Positions 52,275 to 60,755 of a stretch of 64,000 nt of DNA are shown here, piece after piece; within the stretch, counting starts at the first letter, position 1, and each line of letters starts with the position of its first letter. The notes under the pieces are model-generated. The model saw nothing but the letters and a program-made list of their open reading frames with translations, searched no databases and was not told the origin of the DNA. The translations under genes were made by a program, and so were the position numbers. The DNA is from Chloroflexota bacterium (GTDB lineage Bacteria; Chloroflexota; Anaerolineae; Aggregatilineales; Phototrophicaceae). The stretch covers positions 1-64,000 of the forward strand of contig JAPOVL010000039.1 of the NCBI GenBank assembly GCA_026708115.1. Direction: 5' to 3'.

Positions 52275-54782
52275 ATGTCTGTACGCTCTTCGCATTTACA
52301 TCGGCTTATCCCTCTCCTCCTTCTGTTGCTGTTTCTGCCGGTCAGCGCCCAGCAGAACTTCCAGGATGTTATCGAAATGGAGGTCGAGGTCGGTTTCGAT
52401 TCCTTCTTCCGTACCCGCCAGTGGACACCGGTGCGCGTTGAACTTGGCAACAACGGCGACTCCATCAAGGGTCGTCTGGTGATACGTCCGGAGACCTCGG
52501 GCACGGTAGTGGGCAATGCCTTCAGCAGCCCGATCGACTTGCCAAATGGCGCGCGGAAATCCGCCACCCTTTACATACAAGCGCGATCTTTCCCCGATTC
52601 GATTCGCGTGGAACTAATCGACGAAGAGGGCGCCATTCATGCCACACGAGAAGCCCGGCTGCACGACTTGCGGCCTGGCGATCAACTCTACGCCGTGGTT
52701 AGCGGTCCCAACGTCATCGCGCCGAATCTGTCGGGCGTCCACATCGGGGGCGCGGCGGCGGAGCAGGCGCTTTGGCTGATTCACGAAATCCCAGAAAAAG
52801 CAATGGCTTTGCAGTCGCTGGACGCGATGCTCTTGATCAATGTCAACAGTGAAAGTCTATCCAGCCCGCAACGGACAGCGATACGGCGCTGGGTGCAGGG
52901 GGGAGGGCATCTGATCGTGATTGGCGGTCCCGCGGCGCAAGCCAGCGCGCTGGGGCTGGGCGAGATACTGCCATTGCTGCCAGAAGACAGCCGCACACTT
53001 GATGATATCAGCGCGCTCGCGCGTTTTAGCGGCGACAACACCAGTCAGCTACGGGAGCGGACAATCGTCGCGGTCGGCTCTTTGCATGAAGACGCGCAGG
53101 TACTCGTCGAGCAAGAGGGCCTGCCCATTCTGGCGCGGCGCGAGATTGGCGTCGGACTGGTGGATTTTCTGGCGATTGACCCGACCTTGGAACCGCTGGC
53201 AAGTTGGGAGCAAATCAGCCGCCTGTGGATGACGATACTGGCGTCTCGGGCGCCGCATCCGACTTGGGTCTCGGGCTTCACGCGGCCGGAATCGGGAGCC
53301 GAAGCGGTGGCGAATCTGCCCGGCGTAGACCTGTTGCCGCCTTTGCAAACACTATGTCTGTTCCTGGCCTTATACATCGCATTAGTCGGACCGGTCAATT
53401 ATTACATACTATCGCGGATCAAGCGCAGCGGATGGGGTTGGGTCACCATTCCCCTGGTAATTGTCGTCTTCACCGGCATCGCCTGGACAGTCGGCTTCAG
53501 CTTGCGCGGCGCCGAGATTATTGTCAGCCGGCTCAGCGTCGTGCAATCCTTCCCGGATAGCGACGAGGCGCGGCTGGAGCAGGTCATCGGCTTGCTGTCG
53601 CCCCGGCGCGCCACTTATTCGCTGGAGGCGCCGGGCGATCACTTCCTGGCGGTAGCCGGCGCGACTACGCCAAGTACGCTCTTCGCCAGCAATACTATCC
53701 AGACGTCGACTGAAATCCGGCAGGGATCGCGCTTTGGCGCGAGGGACTTCACCATCGACGGCGGCATCTTCGCCAATTTCGCCATCGCGGGCCACTTACC
53801 GCGGCCGGCGATCGGCGGCAGTTTCCTGCTCGACTTTGAAATTCTCGAAAGCGGACGGATGACGGGGGCCTATCAAGGGGTCATCCGCAACGATAGCGAC
53901 ATCACCTTGCGAGATGCGGTCATCCTGGGTCAAGGGCTGGACTATCCCTTGGTCGGCGACTTTGCGCCCGGCGATATTCTGGCGTTGGACAGCCAGACCT
54001 TGCATGCCGATATCGCCGACTACCCGACACAGCCCAATCAACTGGAACTCACCCTCACGGCGCTGGACTACAGCGCGTCGCCGTTTTCGGGCAGCAGAAA
54101 CAACATGTCGCTGAAAGAAATCCAGGGCGAACGATTCCTGCGCACGCGGGCATTTCTCAACGTACAATCGATCGCTGAAAAACAGGCGGCGCGGGAACAA
54201 TCCTTCCTGGCGAGTTTCGCGCTCGATCAATTCAGTTCAACAGCGCGCGGGACGAAGCTGTACCTTGCCGGATGGGATGATAGCTGGCCGCGCGATCTGG
54301 AAATCGAGGGCGCGGCATGGAATTCCATCGATTCCACGCTCTATTTGATCGAACTCGATGTCGAAATCAACTTGCCCAGGGCGCGGGCCACGCTGCCATC
54401 CGAGTACTTCACCTGGATCACCTTGAGCCGGGATGGCATTGTGGGCAACGGCACCGAGAATTTCAGCCTGTATGAAGGACAGTCGGTGGAATTCCTGCTC
54501 CGACCACAACCTGGCTTGGCCATGAACAAAGTAGAGCGGATGCACCTCGAGATTGATCGTGGCGGCGGCTATGCGCAATCGCTGGACATCGAGCTGTTCA
54601 ACACCACGACAAACGAATACGATGCCTTCGGCTACCGCGAAGGCGACGAATTGGACCTTGTCAATCCACAGGCCTACCTCGCCGCCAACAACGAAGTCCA
54701 GGTTCGCCTGAAATTCGACGAAGGGGTTGGCACAGCGCGCGTTCGGAAAATCCGCATCGAGCAGACCGGCACATACAATTGA
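52275..54782 (+). CDS. Large secreted/membrane protein with GATase1-like domain, unknown function
   Basis: The 835-residue product has a signal peptide (LIPLLLLLLFLPVSAQQ) and an N-terminal beta-sandwich region (VEVGFDSFFRTRQWTPVRVELGNNGDS split as VEVGFDSFFRTRQ and WTPVRVELGNNGDS). A flavodoxin/glutamine-amidotransferase-like region follows (DAMLLINVNSESLS, RRWVQGGGHLIVIGGP), then two membrane helices at about 355-378 and 390-408 (LFLALYIALVGPVNYYIL, IPLVIVVFTGIAWTVGF) and a long extracytoplasmic C-terminal beta-rich part. The order resembles proteins placed beside ABC-2 transporters in many Gram-positive-like genomes. I recognise no enzyme motif. Operon position just ahead of an ABC ATPase supports a membrane transport or gliding-type assembly role, inferred. 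Confidence 0.8.
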   Translation: MSVRSSHLHRLIPLLLLLLFLPVSAQQNFQDVIEMEVEVGFDSFFRTRQWTPVRVELGNNGDSIKGRLVIRPETSGTVVGNAFSSPIDLPNGARKSATLYIQARSFPDSIRVELIDEEGAIHATREARLHDLRPGDQLYAVVSGPNVIAPNLSGVHIGGAAAEQALWLIHEIPEKAMALQSLDAMLLINVNSESLSSPQRTAIRRWVQGGGHLIVIGGPAAQASALGLGEILPLLPEDSRTLDDISALARFSGDNTSQLRERTIVAVGSLHEDAQVLVEQEGLPILARREIGVGLVDFLAIDPTLEPLASWEQISRLWMTILASRAPHPTWVSGFTRPESGAEAVANLPGVDLLPPLQTLCLFLALYIALVGPVNYYILSRIKRSGWGWVTIPLVIVVFTGIAWTVGFSLRGAEIIVSRLSVVQSFPDSDEARLEQVIGLLSPRRATYSLEAPGDHFLAVAGATTPSTLFASNTIQTSTEIRQGSRFGARDFTIDGGIFANFAIAGHLPRPAIGGSFLLDFEILESGRMTGAYQGVIRNDSDITLRDAVILGQGLDYPLVGDFAPGDILALDSQTLHADIADYPTQPNQLELTLTALDYSASPFSGSRNNMSLKEIQGERFLRTRAFLNVQSIAEKQAAREQSFLASFALDQFSSTARGTKLYLAGWDDSWPRDLEIEGAAWNSIDSTLYLIELDVEINLPRARATLPSEYFTWITLSRDGIVGNGTENFSLYEGQSVEFLLRPQPGLAMNKVERMHLEIDRGGGYAQSLDIELFNTTTNEYDAFGYREGDELDLVNPQAYLAANNEVQVRLKFDEGVGTARVRKIRIEQTGTYN

Positions 54783-54798
54783 GAGAGCGAGCCCCTCA

Positions 54799-55758
54799 AT
54801 GGAAGAAGCAATCATCAAAACACAAGCGCTAAAGAAGTCATTCGGGGAGTTTGAGGCTTTGCGCGGGATCTCACTGGAAGTCCCGGCCGGTTCTATCTAT
54901 GGATTTGTCGGTCCTAATGGCGCCGGCAAAACCACCACCATGCGCATATTGACCACGCTGACCCGTCCCAACGACGGACAAGCCTGGGTCGCGGGTCATT
55001 CGGTGCTGGAAGACCGTCGCGCCGTGCGGCGCGCCATCGGTTACATGCCCGACGAATTCGGCGTTTATGAAGACTTGCGCGTTTGGGAATACCTGGACTT
55101 TTTCGCCGCCTGCTACGACATATCCGAGAACGAGCGCAAGGTGCTGGTGGCGGACTTGCTGGAACTGGTTGATTTGCAGCATCGCCGCGAAGATATGGTG
55201 GACAAGCTCAGCCGAGGCATGAAGCAGCGGCTTTCCCTGGCCCGAACGCTGGCGCATGATCCGCAAGTGTTGATCCTGGATGAGCCGGCCTCGGGGCTGG
55301 ACCCGCGCGCGCGGGTCGAGATCCGCGAATTGCTGGGCGAGCTGGCCAATATGGGCAAAACGATCTTTTTCTCGTCCCATATTCTGGCGGATGTCGAAGA
55401 CATTTGCTCGCACATCGGCATCGTCGAAGCGGGCGAGTTGATTATGCAAGGCAGCATCGATGAACTGAAGTTGCAGTTGATGGCGCACCGAGAAATCATC
55501 ATCACGGTGATGGATCACGAGAACGCCCAAGCTGTATTGAGATTGGTCGGCAGCATGCGCAATGTCGCGGCCGCGGAAGAGATCTTCCCCAAGAACGGCC
55601 GCGCCCGCGTGCGCGTTGACTTCTCGGGCAATGACGAGGACTTGTCGAAACTGAGCCGTGATTTGTTCGAGGGCGAGATCGCCATGCTGGGATTCAACGA
55701 AGAGGAAAAAGATCTTGAGCATATGTTCATGCGCGTCACGCGCGGACTGGTAACCTAG
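54799..55758 (+). CDS. ABC-2 type transporter ATP-binding protein
   Basis: The 319-residue protein has all ABC ATPase motifs: YGFVGPNGAGKTTTMRIL (Walker A), GYMPDEFGVYEDLRVWEYL (Q-loop region), KLSRGMKQRLSLARTL (signature), QVLILDEPASGLDPRAR (Walker B) and FFSSHILADVEDIC (His switch). A C-terminal domain of about 90 residues follows (EIIITVMDHENAQAVLRLVG), as in CcmA/DrrA-type exporters. The start at ATG 54799 is 16 bases after the previous stop; an earlier ATG at 54727 overlaps it. No permease gene follows in this operon, so its membrane partner must be encoded elsewhere or be the preceding protein, which has only two helices. Confidence 0.93.
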   Translation: MEEAIIKTQALKKSFGEFEALRGISLEVPAGSIYGFVGPNGAGKTTTMRILTTLTRPNDGQAWVAGHSVLEDRRAVRRAIGYMPDEFGVYEDLRVWEYLDFFAACYDISENERKVLVADLLELVDLQHRREDMVDKLSRGMKQRLSLARTLAHDPQVLILDEPASGLDPRARVEIRELLGELANMGKTIFFSSHILADVEDICSHIGIVEAGELIMQGSIDELKLQLMAHREIIITVMDHENAQAVLRLVGSMRNVAAAEEIFPKNGRARVRVDFSGNDEDLSKLSRDLFEGEIAMLGFNEEEKDLEHMFMRVTRGLVT

Positions 55759-55785
55759 TTGTATGTCTAATAGCGGAGCTTAGCC

Positions 55786-56676
55786 ATGTCGGCATTCACA
55801 GCGGATAGGCTGCATATCCAAGCGAATGACAGCGGCAGAGCCGGCGCCTTTGCCGCGCTCGATGCCAAGCGAGCCGGCTGGGATACGATGAACTTCGCGG
55901 CGGTGCGCTTGAGCGCCGGCAGAACCTTCGAGATCGCCATCGACGCCTTCGAGTACGTAGCCGTCATTCTCAGCGGCCAGTGCAATATCCGCACCAACAA
56001 GGGCGATTTTTCACAAGTGGGCCGGCGCGAGAATGTCTTTGCAGGCATGCCCTATGCCCTCTACCTGCCACCCCAGACCGAATTTGAAATTGAAGCCATC
56101 AGCGACGATTTTGAGTTCGCCTCGTGCTGGGTACCAACGGAAAGAGACAGTCAGGCGCGCTTGATCTCACCAGGCGATGTGGAAGTGCAATTGCTGGGAG
56201 GCGGCAATGCCTCGCGGCAAATGTGCCGCGTGATCGGATCGGGATTCCCGGCCGACCGAATTCTCGTTTACGAGTTGTATACGCCGGGTGGCAACTGGTC
56301 GAGTTACCCTCCGCGCAAACACGATACGCACAAGACTGACGAAAAAGGCAATGTGCTGGAAGCTCAGTTGAACCGCTTTAGCTTCTTCAAGTTCGATCGT
56401 CCCACGGGATACGCTTACCAGCGTGTCTACAGCGCGGACAAAGGCTCGAGCGCCGTGATAATGGCACGGCAGCATGATATCGTCACGGTGCCCTCCGGTT
56501 ACTATACCTTGGTTAGCGCTTCGGCCACGACAACCTATACGCTCAACTTCCTCGCCGGCTCCAGCAGAGCCTTCGCCGCCACGACCGACCCAGACTACGC
56601 TTGGGTGGCGGATACCCTCATAGCCAGCGATCCGCGCCTGCCGGTCGTGGATCTGGGGATGGAAATCGGACGCTAG
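55786..56676 (+). CDS. iolB: 5-deoxy-glucuronate isomerase (myo-inositol catabolism)
   Basis: IolB converts 5-deoxy-glucuronate to 5-dehydro-2-deoxy-gluconate in inositol breakdown. The 296-residue protein is a bicupin with the IolB signature PGGNWSSYPPRKHDTHKTDE, which supplies the metal His residues, FDRPTGYAYQRVYSADKG, HDIVTVPSGYYTLVSA and YTLNFLAGSSRAF. The motif usually reads GYHP; here GYYT replaces the final metal His and Pro, a difference worth attention. No IolC, D or E genes are adjacent; the nearest candidate partner is the Gfo/Idh/MocA gene at 40673. It starts 27 bases after the ABC ATPase stop, so may be on the same transcript. Confidence 0.88.
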   Translation: MSAFTADRLHIQANDSGRAGAFAALDAKRAGWDTMNFAAVRLSAGRTFEIAIDAFEYVAVILSGQCNIRTNKGDFSQVGRRENVFAGMPYALYLPPQTEFEIEAISDDFEFASCWVPTERDSQARLISPGDVEVQLLGGGNASRQMCRVIGSGFPADRILVYELYTPGGNWSSYPPRKHDTHKTDEKGNVLEAQLNRFSFFKFDRPTGYAYQRVYSADKGSSAVIMARQHDIVTVPSGYYTLVSASATTTYTLNFLAGSSRAFAATTDPDYAWVADTLIASDPRLPVVDLGMEIGR

Positions 56677-56770
56677 CGCAAGTTCCGCAATTACAGATCT
56701 ATTAAGCCCGCTGAAGCCCGAAAAGTCTAGCAATCTTGCCCGCTTGCCGTCAGCAGCATTTTTTGACCCA

Positions 56771-56779
56771 TGCTAGAAT
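56771..56779 (+). promoter_or_regulatory. Extended -10 promoter of the LysM-glycosidase gene
   Basis: TGCTAGAAT (TG-N-TAGAAT) lies 52 bases before ATG 56831. TTTTTTGACC just upstream is not at -35 distance. The ribosome binding site AAGGAG follows. Confidence 0.45.
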
Positions 56780-56830
56780 GACTTTGCGTTTGTCAAAATT
56801 GTGTTGCGAAACTAATGGCAAGGAGCGGAT

Positions 56831-58513
56831 ATGCGCCGTCTAATTCTATTTTTTGGTACAATGATCGTCTTGACGACGGTCGGAACGTCTGCGGTTCTGG
56901 CACAACGGGTCCATATCGTTCAAGTCGGGGAGACCTTGTTTCGGATCGCCTTGAACTATGGCATTTCGCTGGCTGAACTGGCAGATGCAAATGGCGTGAG
57001 CGCGCCATACTTGATTCACGCGGGCAACGAGATAATCATCCCTGGGCCAAATGCGCCTGCCCCTAATCCCGCCGCGCCGGCAGGAAGCCCTCAGGCGCCT
57101 GCGTCGTTCACAACGCATACCGTTCGACCGGGTGAAAGCCTGGCGACTATCGCCGCGAGATACGGCCTGACATATCTACAATTGGCGAGCATGAATTCGC
57201 TGGCCAATCCGGACGTGCTCTTTGTGGGTCAAGTATTGCGAGTTCCTGCTCCTGCCCCGGCCCCGGCGCCAGTCAGCCAACCTCCCAGCCAACCTGTCAG
57301 CCCGCCGCCCACCAGTCCTCAGCCAGCGCAACAAACTGGCACTTATACGGTACGAGGGGGCGATTCGCTGGCCAAAATTGCGGCGCGATTCAACATCAAT
57401 TACTTTGAGCTGGCGAAGATGAACGGGATCGTCAATCCGGATATCTTGTCGGTAGGCATGGTGTTGCGGGTACCCGGTGCGCCGCCGCCACCGCCACAAC
57501 CGGCCCAACCACCAGCTCCGGCTCCCCATGAGAGCACCGGTCCACCTGTCACCGTTGCGCCACCGCCTGTGAGCACAGCAAATACGGGCGGCTTTGAATT
57601 GGGCGGGCAGGCATTGAGCTTCTCGCATCCTGGCCACATGCACAACGCGCGCATGACTTGGGTCAAGCGCCAAGTCAAGTGGCATGGCGAGCCCGCAGGC
57701 AGCTTCCAGAACGTGATCGATAGCGCCCATGCCAACGGATTCAAAGTACTGCTGAGCGTCATCGGCGAACCGGGCGCGATCGCGGCCAATCCGGGCGGCT
57801 ATTACCAGAATTTCGCCGGCTTCCTGGGTGGTCTGGCGCGCGGAGGCGCGGACGCTATTGAAGTCTGGAACGAGATGAATATCGACCGCGAATGGCCGTC
57901 AGGCTTGATCAGCGGGGCCAACTACACGCAAATGCTAAGCGCCGCGTATCACGCGATCAAGTCCGCAAATCCAGGAACACTGGTCATAAGCGGAGCGCCG
58001 GCCCCGACCGGCTTCTTCCAGGGTTGCTCCACCAACGGCGGCGATGACGACTGTTACATGCGGCAAATGGCCGCAGCAGGCGCGGCTAACGTACTCGATT
58101 GCGTAGGCATTCACTACAATGCGGGCATCGTGCCGCCGGATGCGTCAAGCGGCGCGCCTGTCGGCAGTTCCGGCCACTACTCCTGGTACTTGCCGCGCAT
58201 GATGAATCTCTATCGCAGCTTCTTCCCGACGAAGCCGCTCTGCTTCACCGAGTTGGGTTATCTGACCGGCGAAGGCATCGGTGCGCTGCCAGGCGGCTTT
58301 GCCTGGGCTTCGGGCAATACCCTGGCCGAGCAGGCTTCCTGGCTAGCGGGCGCGGTGCATCGCCTGCGCGGTTCCGGCTTCGTCCGCTTGTACATCGTAT
58401 GGAACGTGGACTCCAGGCATTGGAGTTCCGATCCACAATCGGGCTACGCGATCGTTCGCCCGGATGGCAGATGCCCGGCTTGCGACTCGCTGCGCGCCGC
58501 TATGGGCGGGTAG
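56831..58513 (+). CDS. Secreted protein with three LysM domains and a clan GH-A glycosidase-like barrel
   Basis: The 560-residue protein has a signal peptide (LILFFGTMIVLTTVGTSAVLA) and three LysM units at about 30-72 (HIVQVGETLFRIALNYGI), 95-140 (HTVRPGESLATIAARYGL) and 173-217 (YTVRGGDSLAKIAARFNI), separated by Pro/Ala-rich linkers. LysM binds peptidoglycan or chitin-like polymers. From about 255 a TIM-barrel glycosidase follows, with DAIEVWNEMNI (acid/base Glu348) and KPLCFTELGYL (nucleophile Glu474). The spacing of the Glu residues fits clan GH-A (GH39/GH5-like). It would sit on the cell wall and cleave glycans. AAGGAG precedes the ATG, and a strong terminator ends the transcript. Confidence 0.88.
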   Translation: MRRLILFFGTMIVLTTVGTSAVLAQRVHIVQVGETLFRIALNYGISLAELADANGVSAPYLIHAGNEIIIPGPNAPAPNPAAPAGSPQAPASFTTHTVRPGESLATIAARYGLTYLQLASMNSLANPDVLFVGQVLRVPAPAPAPAPVSQPPSQPVSPPPTSPQPAQQTGTYTVRGGDSLAKIAARFNINYFELAKMNGIVNPDILSVGMVLRVPGAPPPPPQPAQPPAPAPHESTGPPVTVAPPPVSTANTGGFELGGQALSFSHPGHMHNARMTWVKRQVKWHGEPAGSFQNVIDSAHANGFKVLLSVIGEPGAIAANPGGYYQNFAGFLGGLARGGADAIEVWNEMNIDREWPSGLISGANYTQMLSAAYHAIKSANPGTLVISGAPAPTGFFQGCSTNGGDDDCYMRQMAAAGAANVLDCVGIHYNAGIVPPDASSGAPVGSSGHYSWYLPRMMNLYRSFFPTKPLCFTELGYLTGEGIGALPGGFAWASGNTLAEQASWLAGAVHRLRGSGFVRLYIVWNVDSRHWSSDPQSGYAIVRPDGRCPACDSLRAAMGG

Positions 58514-58536
58514 AAGAGCGCGACAAGTCAATTAAG

Positions 58537-58565
58537 AAAGAGTGAGGCTGTCAGCCTCACTCTTT
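58537..58565 (+). terminator. Rho-independent terminator after the LysM-glycosidase gene
   Basis: AAAGAGTGAGGCT and AGCCTCACTCTTT pair perfectly over 13 bases around a three-base loop, and TT follows in the run TCTTTTTG. It lies 24 bases after the stop at 58513. Confidence 0.92.
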
Positions 58566-58623
58566 TTGCTTTCGTTATTCGACGCACGAACCCAAGGTCG
58601 AGCGCAGTTGCCAACTTGTAGCC

Positions 58624-58941
58624 TTAGAGCTGGTAGTCCCCGGTGACGCGAACGATTTTGTGGCTGTAGTTCTCCACGTATTCCATCAGCTTGGCCTGCA
58701 ACTCCGCCCAGTCCGCGCTAGTGATGATCCGGCGCATGGATTCGTCGTCTTCGGCGATAGCGCCCGCCATGATTTTAGGCATATCGGAATCGGTATAAAC
58801 GCTGTACCAAGCTTCAATCGGCGTCAGGCCCAACTTGGTCGTATTGGGGACCCATTCACGCATCACGAATTCAAAATACTCTTGATCAAGCCCGGGTTTG
58901 ATGTCCCAGTTCATCAGCAGCTTGACATTTCCGTTTGGCAT
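58624..58941 (-). CDS. Small alpha/beta-barrel-like protein of unknown function
   Basis: The 105-residue product has one beta-alpha-beta unit at each end (NVKLLMNWDIKPGLDQEYFEF and AYLVEAWYSV-like IEAWYSVYTDSDMPKIMAGAI, the latter at residues 42-62). This is the layout of small ferredoxin-like dimeric alpha/beta-barrel proteins (stress-responsive A/B barrel or DUF-type). I do not assign a family. It has no signal or membrane segment. It lies between convergent and same-strand neighbours with a 74-base gap to the MBL gene; both run leftward and could share a transcript. Confidence 0.65.
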   Translation of the reverse strand: MPNGNVKLLMNWDIKPGLDQEYFEFVMREWVPNTTKLGLTPIEAWYSVYTDSDMPKIMAGAIAEDDESMRRIITSADWAELQAKLMEYVENYSHKIVRVTGDYQL

Positions 58942-59015
58942 GGGTTTGCGCTCGCTTTTGGCGGGTCGTGGCCACCACTATAACGCATAATCGCTTCGGG
59001 CGTCCAAAGAAGGTT

Positions 59016-59666
59016 TCAAATCAGAGCCGAGGACGCTCGCAATAGCGCCACCTGCGTTTGTTCCGGCAGAAGGCTCATCGTCACTCGCAGCGTATCCACC
59101 GGTTTTATCTGCCCGACGCCCATGGCTTTAAGGAAGCCATCGACGATCGGTCCACCGTCGGCGCTGCCGTTCTTGCCACGGTACATAGGAATGACGAGAT
59201 TGGGTTCGATCAGGCTGATCAATTCCGTCAGTTGTTCATTGGGCAAGCCGGCGCCGCCATTCACGGGCATCAATAAGACATTGACTTCATCAAGTTGCTC
59301 GATCATGGATTGATCGGGCACCTGCCGCAGCTTTCCCAGATGCAATACACTTAGATTGTTGGAAAACTCGAAAAGGTAAGCGATATTGTCCAATACACGG
59401 TCTTTTGCGGGATCGTGAATATGAAGCTGTATGCCGGTGACAAACAGGTCGCCCACTTCATATTCCCCCGGGCCGGAAATCACATAGTCATGGTCTTTAA
59501 CTTGATTGACATTGTGTCGAGACAATTCGTGGCTGACAGTGACAAGATCGGCGCGCAGCTTCAGTTCTGGGACGCCTTTTGTCGGCTTGTGGGGATCGGT
59601 CACCACAGACGTATGGCCGCGCTCGATAATGCGAAAGCAGTTTCTACCAAACCAGGTGATATCCAA
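59016..59666 (-). CDS. MBL-fold protein with degenerate metal site (UPF0173-like)
   Basis: The 216-residue protein starts with a TTG at 59666 (AAGGAG 7 bases upstream). Framework motifs match small MBL-fold hydrolases: DITWFGRNCFRI, DLVTVSHE, YVISGPGEYEVGDLFVTGIQ, LSVLHLGKL, VNVLLMPVNGG and IEPNLVIPMYR. In active members these read SHxHxDH, HLGD and IPMHY. Here the first is SHELSRHN (Leu48 and Arg50 replace the second His and the Asp), the second is HLGK (Lys112 for Asp) and the last is IPMYR (Tyr162 for His). Most metal ligands are therefore gone, so hydrolase activity is unlikely; a binding or structural role is inferred. Confidence 0.85.
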   Translation of the reverse strand: MDITWFGRNCFRIIERGHTSVVTDPHKPTKGVPELKLRADLVTVSHELSRHNVNQVKDHDYVISGPGEYEVGDLFVTGIQLHIHDPAKDRVLDNIAYLFEFSNNLSVLHLGKLRQVPDQSMIEQLDEVNVLLMPVNGGAGLPNEQLTELISLIEPNLVIPMYRGKNGSADGGPIVDGFLKAMGVGQIKPVDTLRVTMSLLPEQTQVALLRASSALI

Positions 59667-59840
59667 GATGACACTCCTTCATCGTCAGCTTAGCAAGCAT
59701 GTTCTAATTGTAGCGCGAGAATGGTGTTTAGGAAAGTCCGAAGTAGCGGGGAGCAAGTTTGCAATTCAGGACATTGAGGTATTTCATATCCTGGGAATTT
59801 CCTACTTTCATTCTGAGCAGCGAGCGTGACCCAGCGGGGG

Positions 59841-60524
59841 TCATGTTGTTGTCTCCTCTTCGGCGGCACTGTGATCATCATCCCCGTCGTCGCTTGCGAT
59901 GATGGGGCGCGGCGGTTGATAGACGGGATGGGATTCGGGCAGATAGCTTTCGAGGGAGCGGAGCGGTCCCTCTTCTGTTGAAGCGCCGTTCCAGGGAGGA
60001 AGCATTTGCGGAGCGCCGTCATAGTAGTACTCGAAGCGGATCGTCTGTTCAGGTTGCTCGGACGGATCGGTCGGTTGCTCCAGCGTTGGCGCGGCGGGCA
60101 GGATTTCGTCCAGGGCGAGGATGCGATCGAGCAGGCGGGTGATGGCCTGAACGCGCTGGTTAACCGAGCCATCATGAAGCGGCAGGTTATCGGCGAGGGC
60201 GGTGACGTGTTCCATCAATGTTTGGCGCAATTGCGCGAATTGCGCCATAGAATCGGATGATTGCGCCAGTGGGGAAAGGGGCTGGGTGATTGGGATTGAG
60301 AGCTGTTGGGCGGCAAGGTTGGCGTTGGCGCGCCAAGGGTCATTTTGCGCCAATCTGTTGTTATAGAGTTGGTAGTCGTCGTCCCAACGCGCACGCCAGC
60401 GTTCAATGGTGCGGCGTGGGAAACCAACGAGTTCTGTAACGACGGCCACGTCACCGCCGTGCAGGAGCAAGAGGCGGCGGACGAGTTTTTTTTCTTCGGG
60501 CGAGTAGACGCGTTTCTTGGGCAT
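59841..60524 (-). CDS. Helix-turn-helix protein with acidic, proline-rich tail
   Basis: From ATG 60524 the protein has 227 residues. The N-terminal 60 (PKKRVYSPEEKKLVRRLLLL, DVAVVTELVGFPRRTIERWRARW) look like a helix-turn-helix of the transposase or phage-terminase small-subunit kind, with RTIERWRARW as recognition helix. The middle is Gln/Leu-rich helix, and the tail is Pro- and acid-rich (HPVYQPPRPIIASDDGDDD). An in-frame extension to 60716 would read through a hairpin repeat (GATNLVARK), so it is rejected. No transposase catalytic domain is present. Function is probably DNA binding; its role is unknown. Confidence 0.7.
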   Translation of the reverse strand: MPKKRVYSPEEKKLVRRLLLLHGGDVAVVTELVGFPRRTIERWRARWDDDYQLYNNRLAQNDPWRANANLAAQQLSIPITQPLSPLAQSSDSMAQFAQLRQTLMEHVTALADNLPLHDGSVNQRVQAITRLLDRILALDEILPAAPTLEQPTDPSEQPEQTIRFEYYYDGAPQMLPPWNGASTEEGPLRSLESYLPESHPVYQPPRPIIASDDGDDDHSAAEEETTT

Positions 60525-60639
60525 GATGGACTTTGGGCTAGTAGATTTTGGTAGCAGGTTAACACGGGTTGCGCGCGAGGTGGCGTCTATATGTTCGCGG
60601 TTTTGGATTTGCCGCAGAAGTCGTTCGAAGTACGTTATG

Positions 60640-60680
60640 GAGTATTTGCGGGCGACCAGATTGGTCGCCCCTACATTTTC
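60640..60680. repeat. GGGCGACC hairpin repeat unit (variant loop)
   Basis: GGGCGACC-agatt-GGTCGCCC at 60650-60670 followed by CTAC. It differs from the others only in the loop bases. The 231-base gap between the HTH and ABC-F genes otherwise shows nothing I can support. Confidence 0.7.
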
Positions 60681-60755
60681 ACCACAAATGAACCCTGTAG
60701 GGGTCAGGGCGGTCAAGAAATATGGTGCGATTGCTCTGAGTGAGTTCCGCGTTGG

